Origin: Pseudomonadota bacterium
GTDB taxonomy: Bacteria; Pseudomonadota; Gammaproteobacteria; Burkholderiales; Burkholderiaceae_C
NCBI GenBank assembly: GCA_030918015.1
Contig: JAUPTP010000191.1
Location: forward strand, 1-5,541
DNA length: 5,541 nucleotides
Direction of reading: 5' to 3'
Every line of letters starts with the position of its first letter. The first letter of the stretch is position 1. The notes under the pieces were generated by a model. The model had not been told where the DNA came from, searched no databases, and saw nothing but the letters and a program-made list of their open reading frames with translations. Position numbers and translations under genes: made by a program. Positions 1 through 5,541 of this stretch are shown piece by piece.

Positions 1-1139
1 ATCGTGCGGTCGGTGTCGACGAAGAGCGCGGGCTGCAGGTAGAAGCCGGGCTGGCCGTCGACCTGCGCCAGCGGCTCGCCGCCGAAGGCCAGCCGGGCGC
101 CCTCCTGGCGGCCCAGCGCGATGTAGGCCAGATCGGTGTCGAGCTGGCTGCGGTCGACCACCGGGCCCATGCCGGTGCCGGGCCGGCGCGCGTCGCCCAC
201 CCGCATCTGCTGCAGGCGCTCGACCAGCGCGGCCACGAAGCGGTCATGGATGCGCTCGGTCACGATCAGCCGCGACGAGGCGGTGCAGCGCTGGCCGCTG
301 GCGCGGAAGGCGCCGTCGAGCGCGCAGTCCACGGCCAGGTCCAGGTCGGCGTCGTCCAGCACCACCAGCGGATTCTTGCCGCCCATCTCGAGCTGGAAGC
401 GCGTCATGGCGCCGGGGCGGCTCACGCTGGCCAGCGCCACCTGGCGCCCGGTCGTCTCCGAGCCGGTGAAGGTGACCGCGGCCACCCGCGCGTCGCTCAC
501 CAGCAGGTCGCCGATCTCGCGCCCGCGCGCCATCACCAGGTTGAACACGCCCGCGGGCAGGCCGGAGCGGCTGATGATCTCCGCCAGCGCCCAGGCGCTG
601 GCCGGCACCAGATCGGCCGGCTTGAAGACCACCGCATTGCCGAAGGCCAGCGCCGGCGCGATCTTCCAGGCGGGAATCGCCAGCGGGAAGTTCCACGGCG
701 CGATGACGCTCACCACCCCGACCGGCTCGCGGGTGATCTCCACCTCCAGGCCCGGCCGGGTCGAGGCCAGCAGCTCGCCGCCCGGGCGCAGCGCCTCGCC
801 GGCGAAGAAGCGGAAGATGTGCGCGGCGCGCTGCACCTCGCCCGCGGCCTCGGCCAGCGTCTTGCCTTCCTCGCGGGCGAGCAGGTCGGCCAGCTCGGCC
901 TGGCGCGCCTGGATTTCCTGGCCGATGCGGTCGAGCACGTCGGCGCGCTGCTGCGGGCCAGTGCGCGCCCAGCCGGGCTGCGCGGCGACGGCCGCACCGA
1001 TCGCCTGCTCGACCTGCGCGCGGCTGGCGCGGGCGTACTCGCCGATCACGTCCCGGGTGTCGGACGGGTTGATGTTCAGCGCCGCCTGCGGGCCGGTGAC
1101 CCAGTCGCCGGCGATGAAGTTGGCATGCACCGCGCTCAT
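1..1139 (-). CDS. NAD(P)+-dependent aldehyde dehydrogenase, C-terminus cut by window edge (semialdehyde dehydrogenase, KGSADH/SSADH-like)
   Basis: I translated the minus strand from the ATG at 1139. It is open for 379 codons to the left edge, so the last 100 or so residues of a usual ~480-residue family member are missing. The protein begins MSAVHANFIAGDWV. It has the ALDH landmarks: APWNF with oxyanion Asn150, cofactor-site Lys173 in FKPAD, FTGS at 224-227, general base Glu251 in LEMGGKNP, and nucleophile Cys285 in GQRCTASSR. The Glu-to-Cys spacing of 34 is typical. The flavour around PGLEVEITREPVGVVSVIAPWNFP recalls alpha-ketoglutaric semialdehyde dehydrogenases, which oxidise short dicarboxylic semialdehydes. 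Asp176 stands where NAD-preferring ALDHs often have Glu, so cofactor preference is unclear. The start overlaps the preceding stop (ATGA) and has AAGGGG seven bases upstream; no earlier in-frame start was found nearby. In this operon it may oxidise succinic semialdehyde from the terminal aldolase, or a related aldehyde; that role is inferred. The ALDH assignment is very secure, the substrate is not. Confidence 0.9.
   Translation of the reverse strand, partial: MSAVHANFIAGDWVTGPQAALNINPSDTRDVIGEYARASRAQVEQAIGAAVAAQPGWARTGPQQRADVLDRIGQEIQARQAELADLLAREEGKTLAEAAGEVQRAAHIFRFFAGEALRPGGELLASTRPGLEVEITREPVGVVSVIAPWNFPLAIPAWKIAPALAFGNAVVFKPADLVPASAWALAEIISRSGLPAGVFNLVMARGREIGDLLVSDARVAAVTFTGSETTGRQVALASVSRPGAMTRFQLEMGGKNPLVVLDDADLDLAVDCALDGAFRASGQRCTASSRLIVTERIHDRFVAALVERLQQMRVGDARRPGTGMGPVVDRSQLDTDLAYIALGRQEGARLAFGGEPLAQVDGQPGFYLQPALFVDTDRT
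1136..1139 (-). other. ATGA stop/start overlap, FAH gene to second aldehyde dehydrogenase
   Basis: The TGA of the FAH gene (1136-1138) overlaps the ATG of the second aldehyde dehydrogenase (1137-1139). AAGGGG at 1147-1152, seven bases upstream and inside the FAH coding tail, is a good ribosome binding site. It ties the second dehydrogenase to the same transcript and fixes its start. Confidence 0.85.
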
Positions 1140-2110
1140 TGCGGTGCCCCTTCGACAGACGTGGCGGCGCCCTGGCGGGCACGCTGCAGCGCCTGGCGGA
1201 AACGCTCGGGCACCCGCTCGTCGAAGCCCAGCGCGACCCGACGCACCTCGGGCGAGTCGGTGGGCGCGTGGCCCACGCCCAGCGCGCTGGCGCGCGGCGC
1301 CTCGATGGCCACCACCGTGCCGCCCACCCGGCCGAGGCCTGTGATCTCGCACTCGACGACGTGGCCAGGATCGACGCTACGCGAATGGCAGGGCGTGCCC
1401 ATCAGGATCACGTCGCCGGGCAGCAGCGTGATGTGCCGCGCCAGGTCGGCGATCACGTAGTGCGGACTCCAGATCGTCTCCTCGCCGATGTGGGCCTCCT
1501 GCACGACCTGCCCGTCCACGAAGGTGCGCAGCGTCTGCGCGAACAGGTTGACGCCGCGCACGATGCCCGGGCCGATCGGCAGCAGCGTGTCCGCCCCCTT
1601 GACCCGCAGCATGCTGCCCTGGTCGGTGTCGCGGAAGTCCTGCAGGCCCATGTCCAGCGCCGGGCAGAAGCCCTCGATGTGGTCCCAGGCCTCGTCGGGG
1701 GTGACGTTGCGGCAGGTGCGGCCGATGACCACCGCGTACTCGCCCTCGTAGTTCAGGTAGCGGCAGTCGGCCGGCTTCAGGATCTGGCCGCCGTGGCCGT
1801 TGAGCGCCGTGGTCGGCTTGGTGAAGTAGGTCGGCGACTCGGTGGGCCGGGGGCGGTTGCGGGTCTCGTGGCTGCGCGAGCTGTAGCTGATGTGCACCGC
1901 GATGATCTTGCTGGGGTCGACCGGCGGCAGGTACGTGGCGGCGTCGGCGTCGAGCAGGCGGCCGTCGTCCAGCCGCAGCCGGCCCTGGTCGGGGCCGCTC
2001 TCGACCATCGTGCCCCAGAAGGCGCTGCCGCCGATCAGCACGCGGCGGCGCTCGACACGCGGGCCGCGCATCACCGCGGGCAGTTCATGGAAGGGAAATT
2101 CGAAGTTCAT
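1136..2110 (-). CDS. Fumarylacetoacetate hydrolase family protein (HpaG-like decarboxylase/isomerase role)
   Basis: The product has 324 residues starting MNFEFPFHELP. The FAH fold core runs from about 66 to 268. Visible family signatures are the ExE metal-ligand pair Glu122/Glu124 in YEGEYAVVIG, the probable third ligand Asp153 in the segment aligning with the usual NDVSARD, Lys171 in RVKGADTLLPIGP, and the terminal GTPCHSRSVDPGHVVECEI strand pair. Residues 1-65 resemble the small N-terminal domain of single-chain family members. Enzymes of this family bind Mg2+ or Mn2+ and cleave, decarboxylate or isomerise oxo-dicarboxylates. In the homoprotocatechuate pathway HpaG decarboxylates 5-oxopent-3-ene-1,2,5-tricarboxylate and isomerises the product. 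Enterobacterial HpaG is about 430 residues with two FAH repeats; this gene has one. Residues from about 272 to 324 extend past the fold and look polar and helical. The start overlaps the dioxygenase stop by ATGA and has GGAG seven bases upstream. A larger open frame runs upstream to 4231, but it lies out of frame over two real genes. Alternatives are a hydrolase of another meta-cleavage product or an oxaloacetate decarboxylase-like enzyme. Confidence 0.88.
   Translation of the reverse strand: MNFEFPFHELPAVMRGPRVERRRVLIGGSAFWGTMVESGPDQGRLRLDDGRLLDADAATYLPPVDPSKIIAVHISYSSRSHETRNRPRPTESPTYFTKPTTALNGHGGQILKPADCRYLNYEGEYAVVIGRTCRNVTPDEAWDHIEGFCPALDMGLQDFRDTDQGSMLRVKGADTLLPIGPGIVRGVNLFAQTLRTFVDGQVVQEAHIGEETIWSPHYVIADLARHITLLPGDVILMGTPCHSRSVDPGHVVECEITGLGRVGGTVVAIEAPRASALGVGHAPTDSPEVRRVALGFDERVPERFRQALQRARQGAATSVEGAPQ
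2107..2110 (-). other. ATGA stop/start overlap, dioxygenase to FAH gene
   Basis: The TGA of the dioxygenase (2107-2109) and the ATG of the FAH gene (2108-2110) share bases in ATGA. GGGAG at 2118-2122, inside the dioxygenase coding region, is the likely ribosome binding site. This arrangement usually gives translational coupling and matched protein amounts. Confidence 0.85.
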
Positions 2111-3018
2111 GCGGGCGCTCCCGTCGTGGTGTCGAACCAGATGTGGATGTTTCCGGTGCCGCGCGCGTTCTCGTAGGCCGACAGCGGCTCGCCGCGGGCG
2201 CGGCAGTCCCGCCCGCCCATGGCGCCCACCATCTGCAGGTAGTGCGCGCCGAACGCCTCCCAGGGCAGCCGTCGGTACTCGTCGTCCCAGCGCTCGATCA
2301 CCTCGCCGTGGCGTCCCTGGCGGAACAGCTCGATCGCGCCCTTGTCGCTCTCGATGTTCTCGGGGCGGGACACGTTGCTCTCGTGGAAGATGCGCGGGTG
2401 CGTGGGCTTCCAGTCGATCGGGTTGAACCTGTGGCTGAGCGCGCCCGAGGCCAGCAGCACGGCGCGCAGCCCGCTGCGGCGGATCGCCTCGCCGATCGCC
2501 TCGCCGGAGCTGAGGAAATGCGGCCAGTCGCAGTTCTGGCACGAGCTGACGGTGACCACCGGCAGCCCGGCCTGTTCCAGCCGCAGATGCTTGACCAGGT
2601 TGAGGGTGGCGTACTGCCGGCCCAGGTCGGGGTGGGAGATGGCCCGGTTGTAGCCGCCGCGCTCGCGCGACACGGTCTCGATCAGCGCCGCCAGCGCCGG
2701 GTGGCCGTGATAGTCGTAGGGCACGCCGTGCAGGTACCACGGCATCTCGTCGGAGATGTAGCTGCCGCTGTAGCGCGAGCCCGCGTCGACCAGGTGATAG
2801 CCGGTGGTGAACCAGTGCGAGTCGAGGATCAGCACCACGTCGGGGGCGGCCTGCGCGATCCTGTCGCGCAGGCGGGCATAGCCGGAGATGAGGTCGGAGT
2901 CGGCCCCCGCGCCTTGCAGCACGCGGAACTCCTCGCACTGCATCAGGCCGGGATGGTGGGAGACGATGGCCGCGCCGACGATCTGGCCGGTCGGGGCTTG
3001 TTGCAGGTTCGGGGTCAT
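2107..3018 (-). CDS. hpaD: Class III extradiol ring-cleavage dioxygenase, probable 3,4-dihydroxyphenylacetate 2,3-dioxygenase
   Basis: The product has 303 residues (E. coli-type HpaD is about 283) with a LigB-type fold. It would insert O2 next to the catechol hydroxyls using non-haem Fe(II), opening the ring to a semialdehyde in the cytoplasm. The likely metal ligands are His21 in VSHHPGL, His68 in LDSHWF and Glu254 in LPWEAFG; the likely catalytic acid/base is His196 in LASGALSHRF. These positions match LigB closely in spacing. The stretch from DSHWF through SDEMPWYLHGVPYDYHGHPALAALI follows the HpaD pattern, as does GTGNIHIWF near the C-terminus. The segment SSCQNCDWPHF (158-168) holds a CxxC pair not expected from the family. 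The ATG at 3018 has GAAAGG eight bases upstream, overlapping the previous stop. Placement between an aldehyde dehydrogenase and an FAH protein fits a meta-cleavage operon. Class III assignment is secure. The homoprotocatechuate substrate is inferred; a propionate-substituted or other catechol acid is possible. Confidence 0.85.
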   Translation of the reverse strand: MTPNLQQAPTGQIVGAAIVSHHPGLMQCEEFRVLQGAGADSDLISGYARLRDRIAQAAPDVVLILDSHWFTTGYHLVDAGSRYSGSYISDEMPWYLHGVPYDYHGHPALAALIETVSRERGGYNRAISHPDLGRQYATLNLVKHLRLEQAGLPVVTVSSCQNCDWPHFLSSGEAIGEAIRRSGLRAVLLASGALSHRFNPIDWKPTHPRIFHESNVSRPENIESDKGAIELFRQGRHGEVIERWDDEYRRLPWEAFGAHYLQMVGAMGGRDCRARGEPLSAYENARGTGNIHIWFDTTTGAPA

Positions 3019-3026
3019 GGCGGGGG

Positions 3027-3032
3027 CCTTTC
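3027..3032 (-). promoter_or_regulatory. Ribosome binding site of the dioxygenase gene
   Basis: GAAAGG lies eight bases before the ATG at 3018 and shares its first two bases with the TGA stop of the aldehyde dehydrogenase. It is a moderate match to the Shine-Dalgarno consensus and supports the chosen start. Confidence 0.55.
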
Positions 3033-4506
3033 AGCGGTGGGCGAAGCTGGCGTGGAAGGGGGCCTTGGGCAGAACGATGTCCTTGACGTCGCAGAAGAAC
3101 TCGAAGCTCCAGTCGCCGCCCTCGCGGCCGATGCCCGAGCGCTTGATGCCGCCGAAGGGCGCCGCCAGGTCGCGGATGCCGAAGCTGTTGATCCAGATGA
3201 AGCCGGTGCGCACCTGCTGCGCCAGCGCGGTGGCGTGCGCGGTCTCGCCGTAGCAGATGCCCCCCAGGCCGTAGTCGGTGCCGTTGGCCAGCGCCACGGC
3301 CTCGTCGTCGCCGGCGAAGGTCTGCAGCGTCAGCACCGGGCCGAAGACCTCGCTCTGGACGATCTCGTCGTCCTGGTGCAGCCCGGTCAGCAGCGTGGGC
3401 TGCAGGTACTGCGCGCCGAAGTCGTGGCGCGCGCCGCCCCACAGCAGCTCGGCGCCACCGGCCACCGCCCGGTCGACGAAGCCCTGCACCCGCTCGACCT
3501 GGCGCGGATGGATGATGGGGCCGACCTCGGTGGCCTCGTCGCGCGGGTCGCCCACGACCAGGCGCTCCACCCGGGCGCGCAGCGCCGCCACGAAACGATC
3601 CGCCACCCGCTCGTGCACCAGCAGCCGCGTGCCGGCCAGGCAGACCTGCCCGGCGTTGCGGTACATCAGCGCCGCGGTGGCGGCCGCGCCGTCGATGTCG
3701 GCATCCTCCAGCACGATGAAGGCGCTCTTGCCGCCCAGCTCCAGGCTGCACGGCACCAGATGGGCGCCGGCCGCCTGCGCGATGCGGCGCGCGGTGGGCA
3801 CGCTGCCGGTGAAGGAGATGCGCGCCAGGCGCTCGTCGCTCACCAGCCGCGCGCCGGTGCCCGCCCCGCTGCCCTGCACGACGTTGAGCACGCCCGGCGG
3901 CAGCCCGGCCGCGTGGGCCGCATCGGCCAGCAGCGAGCAGGTCAGCGGCGCCCACTCGGGCGGCTTGAGCACGCAGGTGTTGCCGCTGGCCAGCGCCGGA
4001 CCCAGCTTCCAGGTCGAGAGCATCAGCGGCGCGTTCCACGGCGTGATGATCGCCACCACCCCGGCCGGGTCGTGGCGCACCTGGTGCTGCGCCTGCGCCG
4101 TCTCGATCACCCGGTCCTGCAGGGTCAGCGCGTGCTGCGCGAACCAGGTGAGGTTGAGCATCGCGCGCGGCACCACGCCATGGCGCATGCGCGACAGCAG
4201 CACGCCGGCGTCCCGGCTCTCCAGCCGGCAAAAGTCGTCCGCGCGGCGGCCGATCTCCTCGGCGAAGCGGTCCAGGCAGGGCTTGCGCCCGGCCGCGCCC
4301 AGCGCCGCCCAGGCCGGGAAGGCCTGCTGCGCGGCGCGCACGGCGGCGTCCACCTGCGCCGACGAGCCCTCGCTCACCCGGCCCAGCAGGCGCTGGTCGA
4401 TCGGGCTGAACAGCTCGAAGCTTTCCTCGCCCGCCACGCGGCGGCCGTCGATGTAGTGGTCAGGCGAGACGGCGATGCCGTCGATGTCGAGAACGGAATG
4501 GTCCAT
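3031..4506 (-). CDS. hpaE: NAD+-dependent aldehyde dehydrogenase, probable 5-carboxymethyl-2-hydroxymuconate semialdehyde dehydrogenase
   Basis: This is a complete 491-residue ALDH, the usual length. The Rossmann cofactor domain and catalytic domain carry every key residue: TPWNAP with Asn158, Lys181 and Glu184 in LKPPEW (the Lys/Glu pair that holds the NAD ribose, favouring NAD+), FTGS at 232-235, Glu256 in LELGGKS, nucleophile Cys289 in NAGQVCLAGTR, and Glu386 in SEVFGPV. The C-terminal FGGIKRSGIGREGG (451-464) closes the active site. The Cys289-Glu386 spacing of 97 matches the family. It sits directly before the ring-cleavage dioxygenase, so it most likely oxidises the ring-opened semialdehyde to the dicarboxylic/tricarboxylic acid, the HpaE step. 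The Cys loop reads GQVCLAGTR rather than the NGERCTAGSR of classical HpaE, and Glu256-Cys289 is 33 rather than 34 residues, so related roles such as a hydroxymuconic or aminomuconic semialdehyde dehydrogenase remain possible. The ATG follows the binding-protein stop by nine bases, with GAGGA six bases upstream. Confidence 0.85.
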   Translation of the reverse strand: MDHSVLDIDGIAVSPDHYIDGRRVAGEESFELFSPIDQRLLGRVSEGSSAQVDAAVRAAQQAFPAWAALGAAGRKPCLDRFAEEIGRRADDFCRLESRDAGVLLSRMRHGVVPRAMLNLTWFAQHALTLQDRVIETAQAQHQVRHDPAGVVAIITPWNAPLMLSTWKLGPALASGNTCVLKPPEWAPLTCSLLADAAHAAGLPPGVLNVVQGSGAGTGARLVSDERLARISFTGSVPTARRIAQAAGAHLVPCSLELGGKSAFIVLEDADIDGAAATAALMYRNAGQVCLAGTRLLVHERVADRFVAALRARVERLVVGDPRDEATEVGPIIHPRQVERVQGFVDRAVAGGAELLWGGARHDFGAQYLQPTLLTGLHQDDEIVQSEVFGPVLTLQTFAGDDEAVALANGTDYGLGGICYGETAHATALAQQVRTGFIWINSFGIRDLAAPFGGIKRSGIGREGGDWSFEFFCDVKDIVLPKAPFHASFAHR

Positions 4507-4512
4507 GTCAGG

Positions 4513-4517
4513 TCCTC
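4513..4517 (-). promoter_or_regulatory. Ribosome binding site of the hpaE-like gene
   Basis: GAGGA lies six bases before the ATG at 4506 and overlaps the TGA stop of the binding-protein gene. It supports this start and tight translational linkage. Confidence 0.7.
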
Positions 4518-5496
4518 AGGTGTCGGAGGTGAAGCCGAGGGTCTTGATCAGCGGCGCCCAGCGCTCGGTGTCCTTCCTCAGCAGCGCGGCCAGTTCGGCC
4601 GGCGTGGAACCGCGGGCTTCCAGCCCCATCTGCGCCAGCGCGGCCACCAGATCGGGTGCGGCCAGCGCGCGGCGCACCGCCTCCGACAGGCGCTCGATGC
4701 GCTCCGGCGGGGTGCGGGCCGGCGCGAACACGCCGAACCACTCGTCATGCACGCCGCCCTTGAAGCCCTGCTCGGCGAAGGTCGGCACGGCCGGCGCGAA
4801 GCGGCTGCGCGCCGCCCCGGAGGTCGCCAGCAGCCGCACTTTTCCCCCCGGCAGGTGCTGCAGGAATTCGCCCACCGGGCCGCAGGCGGCCGCGATCTGG
4901 CCGCCGATCACGTCGGTGATGGCCGGCTGCGAGCCGCGGTAGGGCACATGCTTCAGATCCAGGCCGGCCTCGCGGCCGAAGAGCTCGCCCACGAAATGCG
5001 GCACCGAGCCGGCGGCCGCGCTGCCGAAGTTGGCATCGCGCGGCTGGGCCCGGCACCAGGCGGCGAAGTCGGCCAGGGTCCGCACCGTCTCCGGCACCAT
5101 CGGACCCACCGCCAGCGCGAAGTCCAGCCGTGCCACCTGCGAGACCGGCAGGAAGTCGCTGGCCGGCGCATAGGGCAGCGTCTTGTAGGTGTGCGGATAG
5201 ATGCCCAGCATCGACATCGGCGAGATCGCCAGCGTCAGGCCGTCCGGCGCGGCGCTCTTCAGCGCCGACAGCGCGATCTGGCCACCGGCGCCGGTGCGGT
5301 TCTCCACCACCACCGCGCGCGCCACCGTGTCGCGCAGCCGATCCGCCAGGCGGCGGGCCGTCACGTCGATGGTGCCGCCGGCTGCGAAGCCGGCCAGCAG
5401 CCGGACCGTGTCGGACAGGGCCTGGGCGCGCAGCGGCTCCAGCGGCAGGGCGGCAGCCGCGTAGGCCCCGAGGAAATGGCGTCGTTGCAGGTTCAT
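4516..5496 (-). CDS. Bug/TctC family tripartite tricarboxylate transporter substrate-binding protein
   Basis: The product has 326 residues, standard for the Bug (Bordetella uptake gene)/TctC family of periplasmic binding proteins, which trap small carboxylates and pass them to TctA/TctB membrane proteins. The N-terminus MNLQRRHFLGAYAAAALP looks like a twin-arginine (Tat) signal, with a predicted cleavage after Ala26 (AQA|LS). There is no lipobox cysteine. Family landmarks are GFAAGGTIDVTARRLAD (37-53), the VVVENRTGAGGQIA strand-loop (62-75), APDGLTL (83-89), YRGSQPAITDVIGGQI (186-201), VPTFAEQGF (237-245) and WFGVFAPA (253-260). The frame is open to the right edge, but the only plausible start is the ATG at 5496: no other ATG or GTG lies in frame in the window, and it places the signal peptide at the N-terminus. 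It overlaps the tail of the upstream gene by ATGA. No TctA or TctB gene is in the window. The ligand is probably an aromatic acid or pathway intermediate, judged only from the operon. Confidence 0.93.
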   Translation of the reverse strand: MNLQRRHFLGAYAAAALPLEPLRAQALSDTVRLLAGFAAGGTIDVTARRLADRLRDTVARAVVVENRTGAGGQIALSALKSAAPDGLTLAISPMSMLGIYPHTYKTLPYAPASDFLPVSQVARLDFALAVGPMVPETVRTLADFAAWCRAQPRDANFGSAAAGSVPHFVGELFGREAGLDLKHVPYRGSQPAITDVIGGQIAAACGPVGEFLQHLPGGKVRLLATSGAARSRFAPAVPTFAEQGFKGGVHDEWFGVFAPARTPPERIERLSEAVRRALAAPDLVAALAQMGLEARGSTPAELAALLRKDTERWAPLIKTLGFTSDT

Positions 5497-5541
5497 GGGC
5501 AGTCGTTGAAGGATTCGGTCGCCGGCAGCACCTTGCCGGGG
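5493..5541 (-). CDS. C-terminal tail of an unidentified upstream gene (partial)
   Basis: Read on the minus strand in the frame starting at 5540, the sequence gives PGKVLPATESFNDCP followed by TGA at 5493-5495. That stop overlaps the binding-protein ATG as ATGA, the same arrangement found at two other junctions of this operon. No clear Shine-Dalgarno sequence precedes the ATG at 5496, which fits translational coupling to an upstream gene. Fifteen residues are too few to name a family. It could instead be non-coding leader. Confidence 0.5.
   Translation of the reverse strand, partial: PGKVLPATESFNDCP

Noticed and set aside
244..1182. A 312-codon minus-strand open frame overlapping the second aldehyde dehydrogenase.
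   Set aside because: It is in the wrong frame; the correct frame from 1139 has every ALDH catalytic residue. This product is low-complexity Arg/Gly/Ala.
136..1460. Two long plus-strand open frames (about 400 codons each) opposite the second aldehyde dehydrogenase and the FAH tail.
   Set aside because: They are antisense to genes with clear catalytic motifs, their products are Arg/Ala/Ser-rich without domains, and stop codons are rare by chance at this GC content.
1139..2110. Possible separate small gene or frameshift at the end of the FAH gene, because the protein is longer than the core fold.
   Set aside because: The frame is continuous with no internal stop, and the tail ends in an ATGA overlap typical of the operon, so a single extended protein is simpler.
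2111..4231. The minus-strand frame of the FAH gene stays open upstream for about 707 further codons, suggesting a 1031-residue protein or a fusion.
   Set aside because: The extra part lies out of frame over the real aldehyde dehydrogenase and dioxygenase, is an Arg/Ala/Gly-rich low-complexity translation with no recognisable domain, and is what high GC produces. The FAH start at 2110 has its own ribosome binding site and family N-terminus.
3278..4456. A 392-codon plus-strand open frame opposite the first aldehyde dehydrogenase.
   Set aside because: It is an antisense shadow of a complete, motif-verified ALDH, with a Ser/Arg/Ala-rich composition and no family resemblance.
1..5541. Search for CRISPR arrays, tRNA/rRNA, insertion sequences, long direct or inverted repeats, terminators and promoters.
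   Set aside because: None seen by eye. The window is essentially all coding, with the longest gap 12 bases, leaving no room for intergenic elements; short GC-rich repeats are codon-use effects.

Overview
The window is about 5.5 kb of very GC-rich DNA (roughly 70% by eye). It is almost completely coding, and every supportable gene lies on the minus strand. The base composition, the tight gene packing and a Bug/TctC-type periplasmic binding protein inside a catabolic operon suggest a betaproteobacterium of the order Burkholderiales. The genus cannot be read from the sequence.

In transcription order (right to left) the layout is: (1) the last 15 codons of an unidentified upstream gene at 5493-5541; (2) a Bug/TctC solute-binding protein at 4516-5496; (3) a complete aldehyde dehydrogenase at 3031-4506, probably HpaE-like; (4) a class III (LigB-type) extradiol dioxygenase resembling HpaD at 2107-3018; (5) a fumarylacetoacetate hydrolase (FAH) family protein at 1136-2110, in the HpaG role, with an extra C-terminal tail; (6) a second aldehyde dehydrogenase, cut by the left edge, at 1-1139. 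Gaps between genes are 9 and 12 bases. Three junctions are 4-base ATGA overlaps. This is the middle of one polycistronic operon whose promoter lies beyond the right edge and whose terminator lies beyond the left edge. No intergenic stretch is long enough to hold an RNA gene, terminator or operator.

Together the genes read as a meta-cleavage pathway for a catechol carrying an acidic side chain, most likely 3,4-dihydroxyphenylacetate (homoprotocatechuate). The binding protein would capture an aromatic or carboxylic acid in the periplasm. The dioxygenase opens the ring, the first aldehyde dehydrogenase oxidises the ring-opened semialdehyde, and the FAH protein decarboxylates and/or isomerises the product. 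The second aldehyde dehydrogenase could oxidise the succinic semialdehyde released by the final aldolase. The hydratase (HpaH-like), the aldolase (HpaI-like) and the hydroxylase that makes the catechol are not in the window. Substrate identity is inferred from family resemblance and context and is not proved by the sequence.

I do not see a clearly undescribed system. The points most worth checking are the FAH protein's C-terminal extension, the pairing of two divergent aldehyde dehydrogenases in one ring-cleavage operon, and the dedicated binding protein with no adjacent TctA/TctB membrane genes.
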